DNA of 64,000 bases from a virus. Every line of letters starts with the position of its first letter. Position 1 is the first letter of the stretch. Location of the stretch: positions 85,879 to 149,878 of IMG/VR virus record IMGVR_UViG_3300035703_000020; one strand, given 5' to 3'. The translations under genes and the position numbers were made by a program. This document shows, piece after piece, positions 43,667 through 50,790 of this stretch. The notes beneath the pieces were generated by a model. The model saw only the letters and a program-made list of their open reading frames with translations. It made no database searches and was not told where the DNA came from.

Positions 43667-44179
43667 ATGGCATTCGACTACGTAGAGTTCGTCAACGAGG
43701 GCTTCTCCGCCCAGCAGAAGTACGCGGAGAAGGTCGGCGAGATGGGCCCAAAGGACTTCGCCATGGTCGACATGGTGAACCAGTTTGGGGGCGACGCCGC
43801 GGACGTCAACGAGATCCGCTACCGCAAGGTCATCGAGCACTTCGGCCACCTGATCGAGGAGGCCATCGAGGCGCGCGTGTACGTGCCGCGCCGCAGCTGG
43901 AAGAACGGCGAGCGCAGCTACCTCGACAGCCCCGAGCTGCGGAAGGAGTTCGTCGCCGAGATGTACGACATCCTGCTGTTCCACCGCGCGATCCTGGCCT
44001 ACGCGGGCGTGACCGGCGAGGAGTTCGCGCAAGTGGCCGCCGAGAAGCAGGCCTACAACCAGACCCGCAAGGACCACAACGTCAACGGCGACGAGCCCGT
44101 GAGCGCCAGCCCGAGCGAGGAGCTTGCCGGCGCCTGCGCCTCCGCCTCCTTCGCCAACAACTCGTACGACCGCGACTGA
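43667..44179 (+). CDS. MazG/dUTPase-like all-alpha NTP pyrophosphatase
   Basis: 170 residues. HLIEEAIEAR (about 61-70) supplies the EExxE-type motif and EFVAEMYDILLF (about 93-104) the ExxD-type motif of the all-alpha NTP-pyrophosphohydrolase superfamily, with a preceding QFGGDAADVNEIRYR helix. This arrangement fits dimeric dUTPase or phage MazG proteins. It would clear dUTP or alter ppGpp-type signalling; the first suits neighbouring dCMP deaminase. A Ser/Ala-rich tail follows the domain. Confidence 0.7.
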   Translation: MAFDYVEFVNEGFSAQQKYAEKVGEMGPKDFAMVDMVNQFGGDAADVNEIRYRKVIEHFGHLIEEAIEARVYVPRRSWKNGERSYLDSPELRKEFVAEMYDILLFHRAILAYAGVTGEEFAQVAAEKQAYNQTRKDHNVNGDEPVSASPSEELAGACASASFANNSYDRD

Positions 44180-44322
44180 TGCAAGACACGTTCATTGTCA
44201 AGCTGATCAACCAGGGACGGGTGATCAACATCTCCGTCCAGGCGACGTCGCAGCAGGAGGCCAAGCGCGTCGCCGAGAACATGTATCACGGATACCGCGC
44301 CATGTCGGCGCAGCGGGGCTGA
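44179..44322 (+). CDS. Small protein (47 aa)
   Basis: A 47-residue protein starting MQDTFIVKLINQGRVINISV and then ATSQQEAKRVAENMYHG, a compact beta-alpha pattern seen in small phage proteins that start with a similar V-K-L-I strand and an xxAKxxAExxYxG helix. TGATG junction with the preceding gene. Function unknown. Confidence 0.5.
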   Translation: MQDTFIVKLINQGRVINISVQATSQQEAKRVAENMYHGYRAMSAQRG

Positions 44323-44325
44323 CCG

Positions 44326-44523
44326 ATGGCCATCTCACAGCCGGTTCTCGAACCGTTACGCGACGCCGAGAAGTCGCTCCGCGACGCGCTAGCATCAGCA
44401 GCGAGGGTCGAGAAGGCCCACGTCCCGGCCGTCATCTCCGAGCTCATCGTGAAGATCAATACCCTGATCGACATGACCGAGTTCCTCGAGGACGTCCAGG
44501 AGCGCATCCCCAAACGATTCTAG
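44326..44523 (+). CDS. Small helical protein (65 aa)
   Basis: 65 residues, two or three amphipathic helices (LRDAEKSLRDALASAARVEK; VISELIVKINTLIDMTEFLE). Tightly packed between neighbours by 3 and 4 bases. Function unknown. Confidence 0.5.
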   Translation: MAISQPVLEPLRDAEKSLRDALASAARVEKAHVPAVISELIVKINTLIDMTEFLEDVQERIPKRF

Positions 44524-44527
44524 GCCG

Positions 44528-44935
44528 ATGAAAATCTACCGCCGAACGCCCGGCATCACGGTCCAACTGCGGAGGGCCACCGACGAGGACCTCCTCGAGA
44601 TGGAGCTGCAGTACCCCGACGACAGGCTGCTGCCCACGATGTCCGCGATGGAGAGCTACGTGCTCATCGTCGGCGAGGACCGGTACAAGCGGCCCGTCGG
44701 CTTCATCGAGTACTTCGTGCGGGACGCCGAGCTGTTCGTCACCGGCCTGTGGGTGGCCCCGGACCACAGGGGCAATGGCTACGGCACCATGATGCTCGAG
44801 CTCGCGGAGGCCACCGAGCGCCCGGACATGATGCGGGTGGTCGCCACGCCGCACTCCGAGGGCTTCTACGAGAAGCGCGGCTACAACATGGACCAGGGTT
44901 TCAGGGTCATGACCAAGGTGTGCATCGATGACTAA
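44528..44935 (+). CDS. GNAT-family acetyltransferase
   Basis: 135 residues. Motif A is VAPDHRGNGYGTMML (about 77-91), with the R/Q-x-x-G-x-G/A acetyl-CoA pyrophosphate loop, and GFYEKRGY (about 115-122) is motif B. The N-terminal strand-helix (ITVQLRRATDEDLLEME) is also typical. The substrate is unknown; phage GNATs may modify host proteins or polyamines. Confidence 0.82.
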   Translation: MKIYRRTPGITVQLRRATDEDLLEMELQYPDDRLLPTMSAMESYVLIVGEDRYKRPVGFIEYFVRDAELFVTGLWVAPDHRGNGYGTMMLELAEATERPDMMRVVATPHSEGFYEKRGYNMDQGFRVMTKVCIDD

Positions 44936-45185
44936 GACGAAGGACTACGACTTCGACCGCATTACGCGGATCCTCCGCTCGAGCGAGGCCGGGCAGCTGA
45001 TCGACAGCTTCGTCCGAGTCGAGCACGGCGAGGACTTCCTGCGGGCCGCGTGGGACGCCTTTCTGGACCTCGGCGAGTACTTCGACGAGGTGTACGAGGG
45101 CGAGCGCCAGATGCTCAACCAGTTCGTGCTCATGCTCGAGGACGAGGTGGGCCTGAAGGACATGGGGCTGCCCGTATGTGTGTGA
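44928..45185 (+). CDS. Small acidic helical protein
   Basis: 85 residues. Rich in Asp/Glu, with an all-helical pattern (RITRILRSSEAGQLIDSFVR). It overlaps both neighbours by 8 and 10 bases. Function unknown. Confidence 0.5.
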   Translation: MTKTKDYDFDRITRILRSSEAGQLIDSFVRVEHGEDFLRAAWDAFLDLGEYFDEVYEGERQMLNQFVLMLEDEVGLKDMGLPVCV

Positions 45186-45772
45186 GCGCCTGGGACGGCC
45201 GCTTCATGGAGATGGCCTCGCTGATCTCCGGCTGGAGCAAGGACCCCGGGACCAAGGTCGGGGCCGTGCTCGTCGGCGACAGGAACATCCTCGCCACGGG
45301 CTACAACGGCTTCCCGTCGGGGATCGACGACAATCCCGCGAGGTACGCGGACCGCGAGGTAAAACTTGCCTACACCGTCCACGCGGAGGTGAACGCGCTG
45401 CTCAACGCGGCGAAGAACGGGGCCAAGACGGAGGGGTCCACGCTGTATGCTACGTTCCACCCGTGCGTCAACTGCGCGGCTGCGATCATACAGGGTGGCA
45501 TAAGGAGGGTTGTTTGTCCGTCGGTAGAATCGGCTCCCGAGAGATGGCACGATAGCTTCAAGCGTGCCCGGGACCTCATGCTGGAGGCCGGCATCGAGAT
45601 CCACCAACACGGAGCACACGATGAGCGAGGAGGAATCCCTCAGCCGGACCTGCCCGAAGTGCGGGGCAAGGTTCCTGGGCGGCAGGCTGTACTGGGCGAC
45701 GGGCAAGCCCGGCGACCCGAAAGACCTTGCGGGTCTCGTCTGTCAGAACTGGGGCGACGCGACCTGCATTAA
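45176..45772 (+). CDS. dCMP deaminase with out-of-frame C-terminal extension
   Basis: 198 residues from ATG 45176. Zinc and proton-shuttle motifs are present: HAEVNALL (about 69-76) and HPCVNCAAAI (about 98-107, PCxxC). The normal enzyme of about 150 residues should end near the start of the next gene (45621). Here the frame stays open for 152 more bases across that gene, giving a tail rich in Arg/Gly/Pro. It makes dUMP for ThyX. The missing stop may be recent or tolerated. Confidence 0.85.
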   Translation: MCVSAWDGRFMEMASLISGWSKDPGTKVGAVLVGDRNILATGYNGFPSGIDDNPARYADREVKLAYTVHAEVNALLNAAKNGAKTEGSTLYATFHPCVNCAAAIIQGGIRRVVCPSVESAPERWHDSFKRARDLMLEAGIEIHQHGAHDERGGIPQPDLPEVRGKVPGRQAVLGDGQARRPERPCGSRLSELGRRDLH

Positions 45773-45869
45773 CCCCATGCGAGAGGCCAAGGGAGGCGAC
45801 ACGTGGGTGAAGCGGCTCGAGTTCATGCGGGCCATGGACTCCGAGCTGCAGCTACCCCCGATTGAGTAG
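45621..45869 (+). CDS. Small zinc-ribbon-like protein
   Basis: 82 residues from ATG 45621. TCPKCGARFLGG and, later, LVCQNWGDATCIN give a CxxC...C...C arrangement suited to zinc binding. It lies inside the 3' end of the deaminase frame, and codon use favours this frame as the real one. Function unknown. Confidence 0.55.
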   Translation: MSEEESLSRTCPKCGARFLGGRLYWATGKPGDPKDLAGLVCQNWGDATCINPMREAKGGDTWVKRLEFMRAMDSELQLPPIE

Positions 45870-45919
45870 ACGGTCCGCGAACCGCCACACTGCCCGTCCC
45901 GGTGGCGCCCGGGGCGGGC

Positions 45920-45925
45920 TATGAT
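45920..45925 (+). promoter_or_regulatory. Candidate -10 box with near-leaderless start
   Basis: TATGAT ends 6 bases before the ATG at 45932. It is preceded by a GC-rich inverted repeat (GCCCG..CCC / GGG..CGGGC, 45892-45919). With usual spacing, transcription would begin at or next to the start codon. Confidence 0.4.
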
Positions 45926-45931
45926 GTCTGT

Positions 45932-46546
45932 ATGACGAAACAAACCATGCCGGACAAGCCCGAGAACCAGATCATCGCAGAGGCCCAGGCGGGCGACCGC
46001 CGCGCCGAGCGCGCCATCCTCAAGAAGTACGAGCGCCTCGTGCACAAGCTGGCGTGGAAGTACGCCTTCACGGCGACCTCGCACACCCACGAGGACCTCA
46101 CGCAGGAGGGCTACATCGGCCTGATCAGCGCGATCAAGTCCTACGACCCCACCCGCGGCGCCAAGTTCATGACCTGGGCCTACTACCACGTCCGCGGCGC
46201 GATCACCTCGTGCGGCCGCTCCGACCGCCACCAGCCGAAGTACCCGTACTCGCTGGAGGACTGCCCCCGCGCGTACAATGTCGAGGACCCGACGCAGGAG
46301 ATCGACGTCAAGATGGACGTCCCCGCCGAGTTCGTCCGCACCGTCGTCGCCGAGTGCTGCGGCGGCATGCACACCAAGCGGGCGCAGGTCGTCGTCGACC
46401 GCTTCGGCCTGTTCGGCAAGCCCGAGCTGCGCAACTGCGAGGCCGCGGCCAAGTACGGCATGACCAAGTACGCGGTCAACGCCCACGTCTACGCCTTCAA
46501 GAAGAAGGCCGCCGAGCGCTACCCCGAGCTGGAGATGTACGTATGA
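45932..46546 (+). CDS. Sigma-70-family factor (first of two)
   Basis: 204 residues from ATG 45932. Region 2 is clear: AERAILKKYERLVHKLAWKY, then HEDLTQEGYIGLISAIKSYD and GAKFMTWAYYHVRGAITS (about 28-97), as in sigma-70 core-binding and -10 recognition segments. A C-terminal HTH-like part (CEAAAKYGMTKYAVNAHVYA, about 170-190) could be region 4. It probably redirects host RNA polymerase to phage promoters. Short, like T4 gp55-type factors, but with more sequence after region 2. Confidence 0.82.
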   Translation: MTKQTMPDKPENQIIAEAQAGDRRAERAILKKYERLVHKLAWKYAFTATSHTHEDLTQEGYIGLISAIKSYDPTRGAKFMTWAYYHVRGAITSCGRSDRHQPKYPYSLEDCPRAYNVEDPTQEIDVKMDVPAEFVRTVVAECCGGMHTKRAQVVVDRFGLFGKPELRNCEAAAKYGMTKYAVNAHVYAFKKKAAERYPELEMYV

Positions 46547-46836
46547 GGGTCTGGAAGATCTCCGACCAGGACTGCCCGATCTGCGCCGAGATGGCCACCT
46601 TCGACGCCGGCGTCGCCGCTGGCCTCGAGTGGGGCTTCGGCGTGATCAACTTCGACTTCCTGTCCGAGTACTCCGACATCCGCGACTACGTCCGCGTGAA
46701 CTTCGTCGCCACCGACGGCTCCGTCGACATCCCGATCTACGTGATCGAGAGCGAGGACGGGCGCCTGATCGGCGGCGTGCAGGGCCGGAACACCAAAGGC
46801 GAGCTCCGCCGCAAGCTGATGCAGGCCGCAGGATGA
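46543..46836 (+). CDS. Thioredoxin-like small protein
   Basis: 97 residues. DCPICAEM (about 10-17) is a CPxC redox motif at the start of a helix, preceded by a KISDQ strand; IPIYVIESEDGRLIGGVQG contains the cis-Pro-type and edge-strand region. It may reduce phage enzymes such as RNR, or be a redox regulator. ATGA overlaps with both neighbours. Confidence 0.6.
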   Translation: MRVWKISDQDCPICAEMATFDAGVAAGLEWGFGVINFDFLSEYSDIRDYVRVNFVATDGSVDIPIYVIESEDGRLIGGVQGRNTKGELRRKLMQAAG

Positions 46837-47027
46837 TGTCATCGCTGATACAAGTCATCCTGACGCGGCTCTCCGACGGCTCGGAGTTCGAGGGCATGGC
46901 CTGGTGCGACAACGGGAAGTACGAGGCCATCTGGAACGAGGGTGGCCTGCGCTACGTCTTCCACTTCCGCGAGGACGGCAAGCAAATAGGCGTCAACAAG
47001 TACCGCCTCCGCCGCGCCGATCAGTGA
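46833..47027 (+). CDS. Small hypothetical protein (64 aa)
   Basis: 64 residues, beta-rich (IQVILTRLSDGSEFEGMAWC; LRYVFHFREDGKQIGVNKYR). It starts inside the previous stop. The 90 bases after it contain a TCGACTAGTCGA palindrome (47089-47100) and no other gene. Confidence 0.5.
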   Translation: MMSSLIQVILTRLSDGSEFEGMAWCDNGKYEAIWNEGGLRYVFHFREDGKQIGVNKYRLRRADQ

Positions 47028-47117
47028 ACCGGCACGTGGCAGAGTCTACGCGGTCTCGAATGTTACAGAATATGGAAGACCCAGAGCGGGTCGACTAGTC
47101 GAAACGATCGAACCTAC

Positions 47118-48008
47118 ATGAAAGCAATCGCAACCGCCGCGCTGGCCGCCGCACTGAGCGTGGCCCCGGCCATGGCACAGGTGACCAGCGTCGGCCAGCT
47201 GCGCGACGTGCAGCCCACCGAGTGGTCCTACCAGGCCGTGAGCAACCTGGTGTCCCGCTACGGCTGCGTGGCCGGCTTCCCCGACGGCACCTTCAAGCCC
47301 GGCCAGCCCGCCACCCGCGCCCAGCTCGCCGCCCTGACCAACGCCTGCCTCGACCGCATCGCCGAGTACCAGAGCGCCGCTGACGCCCAGCTGGCCGCCG
47401 CGCTGCGCGCCGAGTTCGCCAAGGAGCTCGGCCAGACCAACGCCCGTGTGACCGCCCTCGAGGTCGCGGCCGAGACCAAGGCCAAGGGCGTCGGCAACTA
47501 CGTCGGCATCGGCGTGCTGCTGAACAAGCAGGGCGTCGGCGGCTCCGGCGTGGAAGGCATGGCCAGCCCCAACTCCACCGTCTCCGGCGGCACCCTGCAG
47601 GGCCGCTACGCCCTCGGCACCGCCTGGGGCAACGAGTACTCCCTGCGCCCGTACATCAACGCAGCGGCCGGCCCCAACGGCCAGATCGGCGCTGCCGGTG
47701 GTGCCCTGCTGACCTACGACTACAGCATCTCCAAGGCCACACTCGAGAACGGCGCCAAGGTCAGCCGCGCCAACATCTATGGGGGCGTGGGCTACCAGGT
47801 GCCCTTCACCAACAACGTGGAGGCCTCCTTCCAGTCCGCGATCGGCAGCAATCGCGGTGGCCAGGCTGTATTCGTGCTCGGCACCGAGGGCCGCATCACC
47901 AACAGCATCGTGGGCTTCGCCGACCTGAAGTTCCCCACGACCAACGCGGGCATCCAGGGCAGCTCCTACAGCCCCGTGTTCACCACCGGCCTCGGCATCA
48001 AGTTCTGA
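47118..48008 (+). CDS. SLH-domain outer-membrane porin-like protein
   Basis: 296 residues. A signal peptide (MKAIATAALAAALSVAPAMA, cut after about 20) is followed by one SLH domain (about 22-85): SVGQLRDVQPTEWSYQAVSN, then YGCVAGFPDGTFKPG and TRAQLAALTNACLDRI. A short coiled region follows, then a truncated beta-barrel-like part (about 125-296) ending in an aromatic residue (GLGIKF). Cyanobacterial porins of the SomA type share this SLH-coil-barrel plan but are far longer. It probably anchors at the host outer membrane. Confidence 0.8.
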   Translation: MKAIATAALAAALSVAPAMAQVTSVGQLRDVQPTEWSYQAVSNLVSRYGCVAGFPDGTFKPGQPATRAQLAALTNACLDRIAEYQSAADAQLAAALRAEFAKELGQTNARVTALEVAAETKAKGVGNYVGIGVLLNKQGVGGSGVEGMASPNSTVSGGTLQGRYALGTAWGNEYSLRPYINAAAGPNGQIGAAGGALLTYDYSISKATLENGAKVSRANIYGGVGYQVPFTNNVEASFQSAIGSNRGGQAVFVLGTEGRITNSIVGFADLKFPTTNAGIQGSSYSPVFTTGLGIKF

Positions 48009-48184
48009 TGACTACCACCGAGCAGATCGTGGAGGTCTTCGAGCAGTGGCGCGCCGAGGACGAGAAGTTCACCGACAAGGGCAACAAGGCGGCGGGAACC
48101 CGCGCCCGCAAGGCCCTTTTAGAGCTGGGCAAGCTCGCCAAGGCCCGCCGGGCCGAGATCAGCGAGGCTAAGGCCGAGGCCTGA
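48008..48184 (+). CDS. Histone H1-like Hc1-type DNA-binding protein
   Basis: A 58-residue Lys/Arg/Ala-rich protein starting MTTTEQIVEVFEQWRAEDEK. The KFTDKGNKAAGTRARKALLE segment (about 21-40) matches the N-terminal part of Chlamydia-type Hc1 and related cyanobacterial histone-like proteins. It would condense host or phage DNA. TGATG junction with the SLH gene and a terminator right after it. Confidence 0.65.
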   Translation: MTTTEQIVEVFEQWRAEDEKFTDKGNKAAGTRARKALLELGKLAKARRAEISEAKAEA

Positions 48185-48200
48185 GCCATCGCCGCGATTC

Positions 48201-48227
48201 GGGAGCCTTCGGGCTCCCTTTGAATTT
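48201..48227 (+). terminator. Rho-independent terminator after the SLH/Hc1 unit
   Basis: Stem GGGAGCC (48201-48207) / GGCTCCC (48212-48218) with a TTCG loop, followed by TTTGAATTT. The tract is imperfect but the hairpin is strong. Confidence 0.8.
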
Positions 48228-48245
48228 GCGCCAACTTTTGTAACA

Positions 48246-48251
48246 CATAAT
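48246..48251 (+). promoter_or_regulatory. Candidate hli promoter -10 box
   Basis: CATAAT lies 24 bases before ATG 48275, in an AT-rich spacer just after the terminator. A TTGCGC/TTTTGT stretch upstream is a poor -35. Confidence 0.4.
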
Positions 48252-48274
48252 CGGTGCGAACACGCGCCAGCGGA

Positions 48275-48469
48275 ATGACAGTAACCACCAACGAGCACGG
48301 GCAGCAGAACATGTGGGCCAAGGAGCCCGCGATGTACTACCAGAACTACGGCATGCTGAGCCCCGGCGAGGTCAAGGAGCGGACCAACGGCCGCTGGGCG
48401 ATGATGGGCATCGTGGCCGGCGCCATCTCCTACGCAATCACAGGCAAACTCTTCTTCGGTATCTACTGA
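48275..48469 (+). CDS. hli: High-light-inducible protein (first)
   Basis: 64 residues from ATG 48275 (GTG 48254 is in frame). The single helix ERTNGRWAMMGIVAGAISYA (about 38-57) carries the chlorophyll-binding ExxNGRxAMxG motif. HLIPs bind chlorophyll/carotenoid at photosystem II and protect it from excess light. Followed by a second hli by TGATG, then a terminator, forming a small bicistronic unit. Confidence 0.9.
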   Translation: MTVTTNEHGQQNMWAKEPAMYYQNYGMLSPGEVKERTNGRWAMMGIVAGAISYAITGKLFFGIY

Positions 48470-48582
48470 TGGGCTTCAACGAGAACAGCGAGAAACTCAA
48501 CGGCCGCCTCGCCATGATCGGCATCATGGCGGCGATCGGCGCCTACCTGGCCACCGGTCAGATCATCCCCGGAATCTGGTGA
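48469..48582 (+). CDS. hli: High-light-inducible protein (second, short)
   Basis: A 37-residue HLIP, among the shortest of the family. The helix SEKLNGRLAMIGIMAAIGAY (about 7-26) keeps the ExxNGRxAMxG motif. It likely pairs with the upstream HLIP. The terminator at 48602 follows. Confidence 0.9.
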   Translation: MGFNENSEKLNGRLAMIGIMAAIGAYLATGQIIPGIW

Positions 48583-48601
48583 TCGCGCCCCTGATCTTCA
48601 C

Positions 48602-48635
48602 GAGCACCAGCGTAGCGTTCCTGGTGCTCCTTTTT
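48602..48635 (+). terminator. Rho-independent terminator after hli genes
   Basis: Perfect 9-base stem GAGCACCAG / CTGGTGCTC (48602-48610 and 48621-48629) with a 10-base loop, then CTTTTT. Confidence 0.92.
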
Positions 48636-48644
48636 CATTCTGTC

Positions 48645-48650
48645 TATAAT
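48645..48650 (+). promoter_or_regulatory. Candidate -10 box (TATAAT)
   Basis: TATAAT lies 10 bases after the hli terminator T-tract and 26 bases before ATG 48677. It probably starts the transcript of the nrd region. Confidence 0.5.
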
Positions 48651-48676
48651 CTCGCGGGAACCTACGACCTGTGACG

Positions 48677-48970
48677 ATGGATGGGGACGACATCTGGTGG
48701 CCGAGAGTTAGCGCGCTGGAAGACCTCACGATAGACGAGATCGAAAGCGGCTTCACGCTGAGCGCCCCAGACGGCACGGAGTGCGCCGACTGGCTCGCCC
48801 ACTACAATTCCACAGACGAGCTGCGGGAGCGGTTCAACGCCGCCTTCGTGAGGATGCTCGCCGAGTACATACAGAAACTGGAGCAAGATGGCAGTAAAGG
48901 CCAAGTCCCTGACGGGGTCGAAGCTGATCGAGAGCAAGCCGAAGAAGACGAGCCTCGGCCGGTCGCATAA
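48677..48970 (+). CDS. Hypothetical acidic protein
   Basis: 97 residues from ATG 48677; GTG 48671 in frame. The first half (MDGDDIWWPRVSALEDLTID) is soluble; the C terminus is overrun by the next gene, and its last ~28 residues look like shadow sequence. Function unknown. Confidence 0.45.
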   Translation: MDGDDIWWPRVSALEDLTIDEIESGFTLSAPDGTECADWLAHYNSTDELRERFNAAFVRMLAEYIQKLEQDGSKGQVPDGVEADREQAEEDEPRPVA

Positions 48971-49034
48971 TACCAAGCTCAGCGCCACCTCGCGCAACTC
49001 GCGCAAGAAGCGCTACCGCGGCCAGGGGCTGTGA
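48888..49034 (+). CDS. Small basic conserved cyanophage protein (48 aa)
   Basis: A 48-residue very basic protein, starting MAVKAKSLTGSKLIESKPKK and ending NSRKKRYRGQGL. I recall near-identical small proteins in other cyanophages, with the SLTGSKLIE and KKRYRGQG elements. It may bind nucleic acid or ribosomes. It overlaps the previous gene by 83 bases and the next by GTGA. Confidence 0.6.
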   Translation: MAVKAKSLTGSKLIESKPKKTSLGRSHNTKLSATSRNSRKKRYRGQGL

Positions 49035-49222
49035 ACTACGAGTGCCTGCGGAAGGTGGGCGACGGCGAGGAGTGGGTCACCTGCACGGTGGTCGACTCCT
49101 ACACGTCGCCGACCCACTGGTACGTCCGCTGCGAGCTCGGACCAGAGTCGGATCACGTGTGGCTGCCGATCGACAAGGTCCGGAGGATCAGCTTCAACAA
49201 CACTAACGAGCCGTCGTACTGA
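49031..49222 (+). CDS. Small beta-rich protein (63 aa)
   Basis: 63 residues from GTG 49031. SH3-like look: VTCTVVDSYTSPTHWYVRCE, then DHVWLPIDKVRRI. No further function suggested. The spacer to 49277 holds a GC-rich hairpin (49227-49242) and a GTAAAAGA sequence. Confidence 0.5.
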   Translation: MNYECLRKVGDGEEWVTCTVVDSYTSPTHWYVRCELGPESDHVWLPIDKVRRISFNNTNEPSY

Positions 49223-49276
49223 GCTCGCCGGCCGCTGCGCGCGGCATCATGTAAAAGACTCGCAAAACAACAAGCG

Positions 49277-49849
49277 ATGAACCTATTTGTCGTCGACCGC
49301 GACCCGGTCAAGGCGGCCGAGTGCCTCCCCTCCAAGCTGATCGTTAAAATGCCCCTCGAGACCTGCCAAATGCTGGCGGTCAACATGGGGCCTCTCTATC
49401 TCGACTGGGGTCCGCTGAGGCGGAAGGACGGGCAGCCGTACGGCCACAAGGGCTTCCGCAACCACCCGAGCACGGTGTGGGGGCGCGAGCGGGACGAGAA
49501 CATGGCGTGGATGATCACGCACGGCCTCGCCCTCTGTGGCGAGTACCTGCGGCGCTACGGGAAGCTCCACGCGTGCTTCGCGGGCCTGACCGACGCCAGG
49601 CGCCTCTTCGAGCTCAACACCGGCAAGCCGCTGTCGGTGTGGCGCGACGTGGACTCGTTCGCACGGGCCATGCCGGAGGAGCTGAAGTTCGACGACAGCA
49701 TAGACGACGTAACTGCGTACCGACTCTATGTCAACGGGCACAAGCACTACGCAGAGTGGAAACGCCGCCCGGAGGCAAAGCCCTCCTGGTGGGACGAAGA
49801 ACTCTTCTCTCGATGTCTATCACGGACCACCGCGACCCCTACAAGCTGA
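49277..49849 (+). CDS. Conserved phage protein upstream of nrdB
   Basis: 190 residues opening MNLFVVDRDPVKAAECLPSK, then VKMPLETCQMLAV, the signature of a widespread phage family (MNIFxLDxDPxxAAxxxCDKHxVKMxxETxQxL). Family function is not established. A C-terminal YVNGHKHYAEWKRRPEAKPSW segment is also characteristic. It overlaps nrdB by 37 bases. Confidence 0.68.
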   Translation: MNLFVVDRDPVKAAECLPSKLIVKMPLETCQMLAVNMGPLYLDWGPLRRKDGQPYGHKGFRNHPSTVWGRERDENMAWMITHGLALCGEYLRRYGKLHACFAGLTDARRLFELNTGKPLSVWRDVDSFARAMPEELKFDDSIDDVTAYRLYVNGHKHYAEWKRRPEAKPSWWDEELFSRCLSRTTATPTS

Positions 49850-50790
49850 ACGGCTCATTCGAATACCCAGAATACTACGAGAGATTCCAGAAAGCGATCG
49901 CGTCGGTGTGGAGGCCCGAGGAGGTCTCCATGGCGCACGACGTCTACGACTGGCAGGAGGCGCTGCCCGAGGAGCGCGAGGTCATCGGCGGCATCCTCCG
50001 CGGCTTCACGCAGCTTGAGCTGCACGTCGCCTGCTACTGGGGCGACGTCATCACGAAATACTTCCCGAAGCACGAGATCCACGCGATGGCGCGGGCCTTC
50101 AGCTCCAGCGAGGCCGTGCACGCCGCCGCGTACTCGCACCTGTCCGACACGCTCGGGCTGGACGAGTTCGAGGCATTCCTCGGCGATCCGACCGCACGCG
50201 CGAAGATCGACTACTTTGTGAATCAAGCTGACCCCGTGGTGTCCCTAGGTGTTTTCTCAGGCGCCGGCGAAGGGGTTTCTCTATTCTCGTCGTTCGCCGC
50301 TCTTCTGTCATTCAACCTCGACGGGAGGTTCAAGGGCGTCGCGCAGATCATCTCGTGGTCCGCGCTCGACGAGCAGCAGCACTCGGACGGGGGATGTTCT
50401 CTCTTCCGCGAGCTCGACTCTGAGGGCCGAGTTAGCGCTGTGCAGAAGGCCGAGATCGTGGAAGGATTTAAGGCGGTCCTCGCTAACGAGGATGCGTTCC
50501 TCGAAAAGATCTTCAACGGCTACAGCCTCAGGTGCATCAATCGGGAGGATCTTTGGCACTATCTGCGTCACAGGGCTAACGATCGCCTTCGCATGTTGGG
50601 CATTGACCACTCCTTCGAGTATGACCGAGCTAAAGCGGACGTCATCCGCCGCTGGTTCGAGCCGGTACTGAAGGGTCAAGTTTCTCAAGACTTCTTCGCC
50701 CACCACAAGGAAGGATCAGCTTACATCGCTAAGCCTGCACAGGACTTTTCGAGGGTGAAGTGGTCTCTTTTGGAGTTGGATCTTACATGA
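49813..50790 (+). CDS. nrdB: Ribonucleotide reductase class I beta subunit
   Basis: 325 residues from ATG 49813. Ferritin-like helices with metal ligands: EEREVIGGILRGFTQLE, EIHAMARAFSSSEAVHAAAY (E..H pair) and SWSALDEQQHSDGG (E..H pair). The normal radical tyrosine is expected near the first E..H pair, and AYSHLSDT provides a candidate. It forms the radical-generating partner of NrdA. The 3' part (from about 50220) is visibly richer in A/T than the 5' part, next to the inserted HNH gene. Confidence 0.88.
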   Translation: MSITDHRDPYKLNGSFEYPEYYERFQKAIASVWRPEEVSMAHDVYDWQEALPEEREVIGGILRGFTQLELHVACYWGDVITKYFPKHEIHAMARAFSSSEAVHAAAYSHLSDTLGLDEFEAFLGDPTARAKIDYFVNQADPVVSLGVFSGAGEGVSLFSSFAALLSFNLDGRFKGVAQIISWSALDEQQHSDGGCSLFRELDSEGRVSAVQKAEIVEGFKAVLANEDAFLEKIFNGYSLRCINREDLWHYLRHRANDRLRMLGIDHSFEYDRAKADVIRRWFEPVLKGQVSQDFFAHHKEGSAYIAKPAQDFSRVKWSLLELDLT

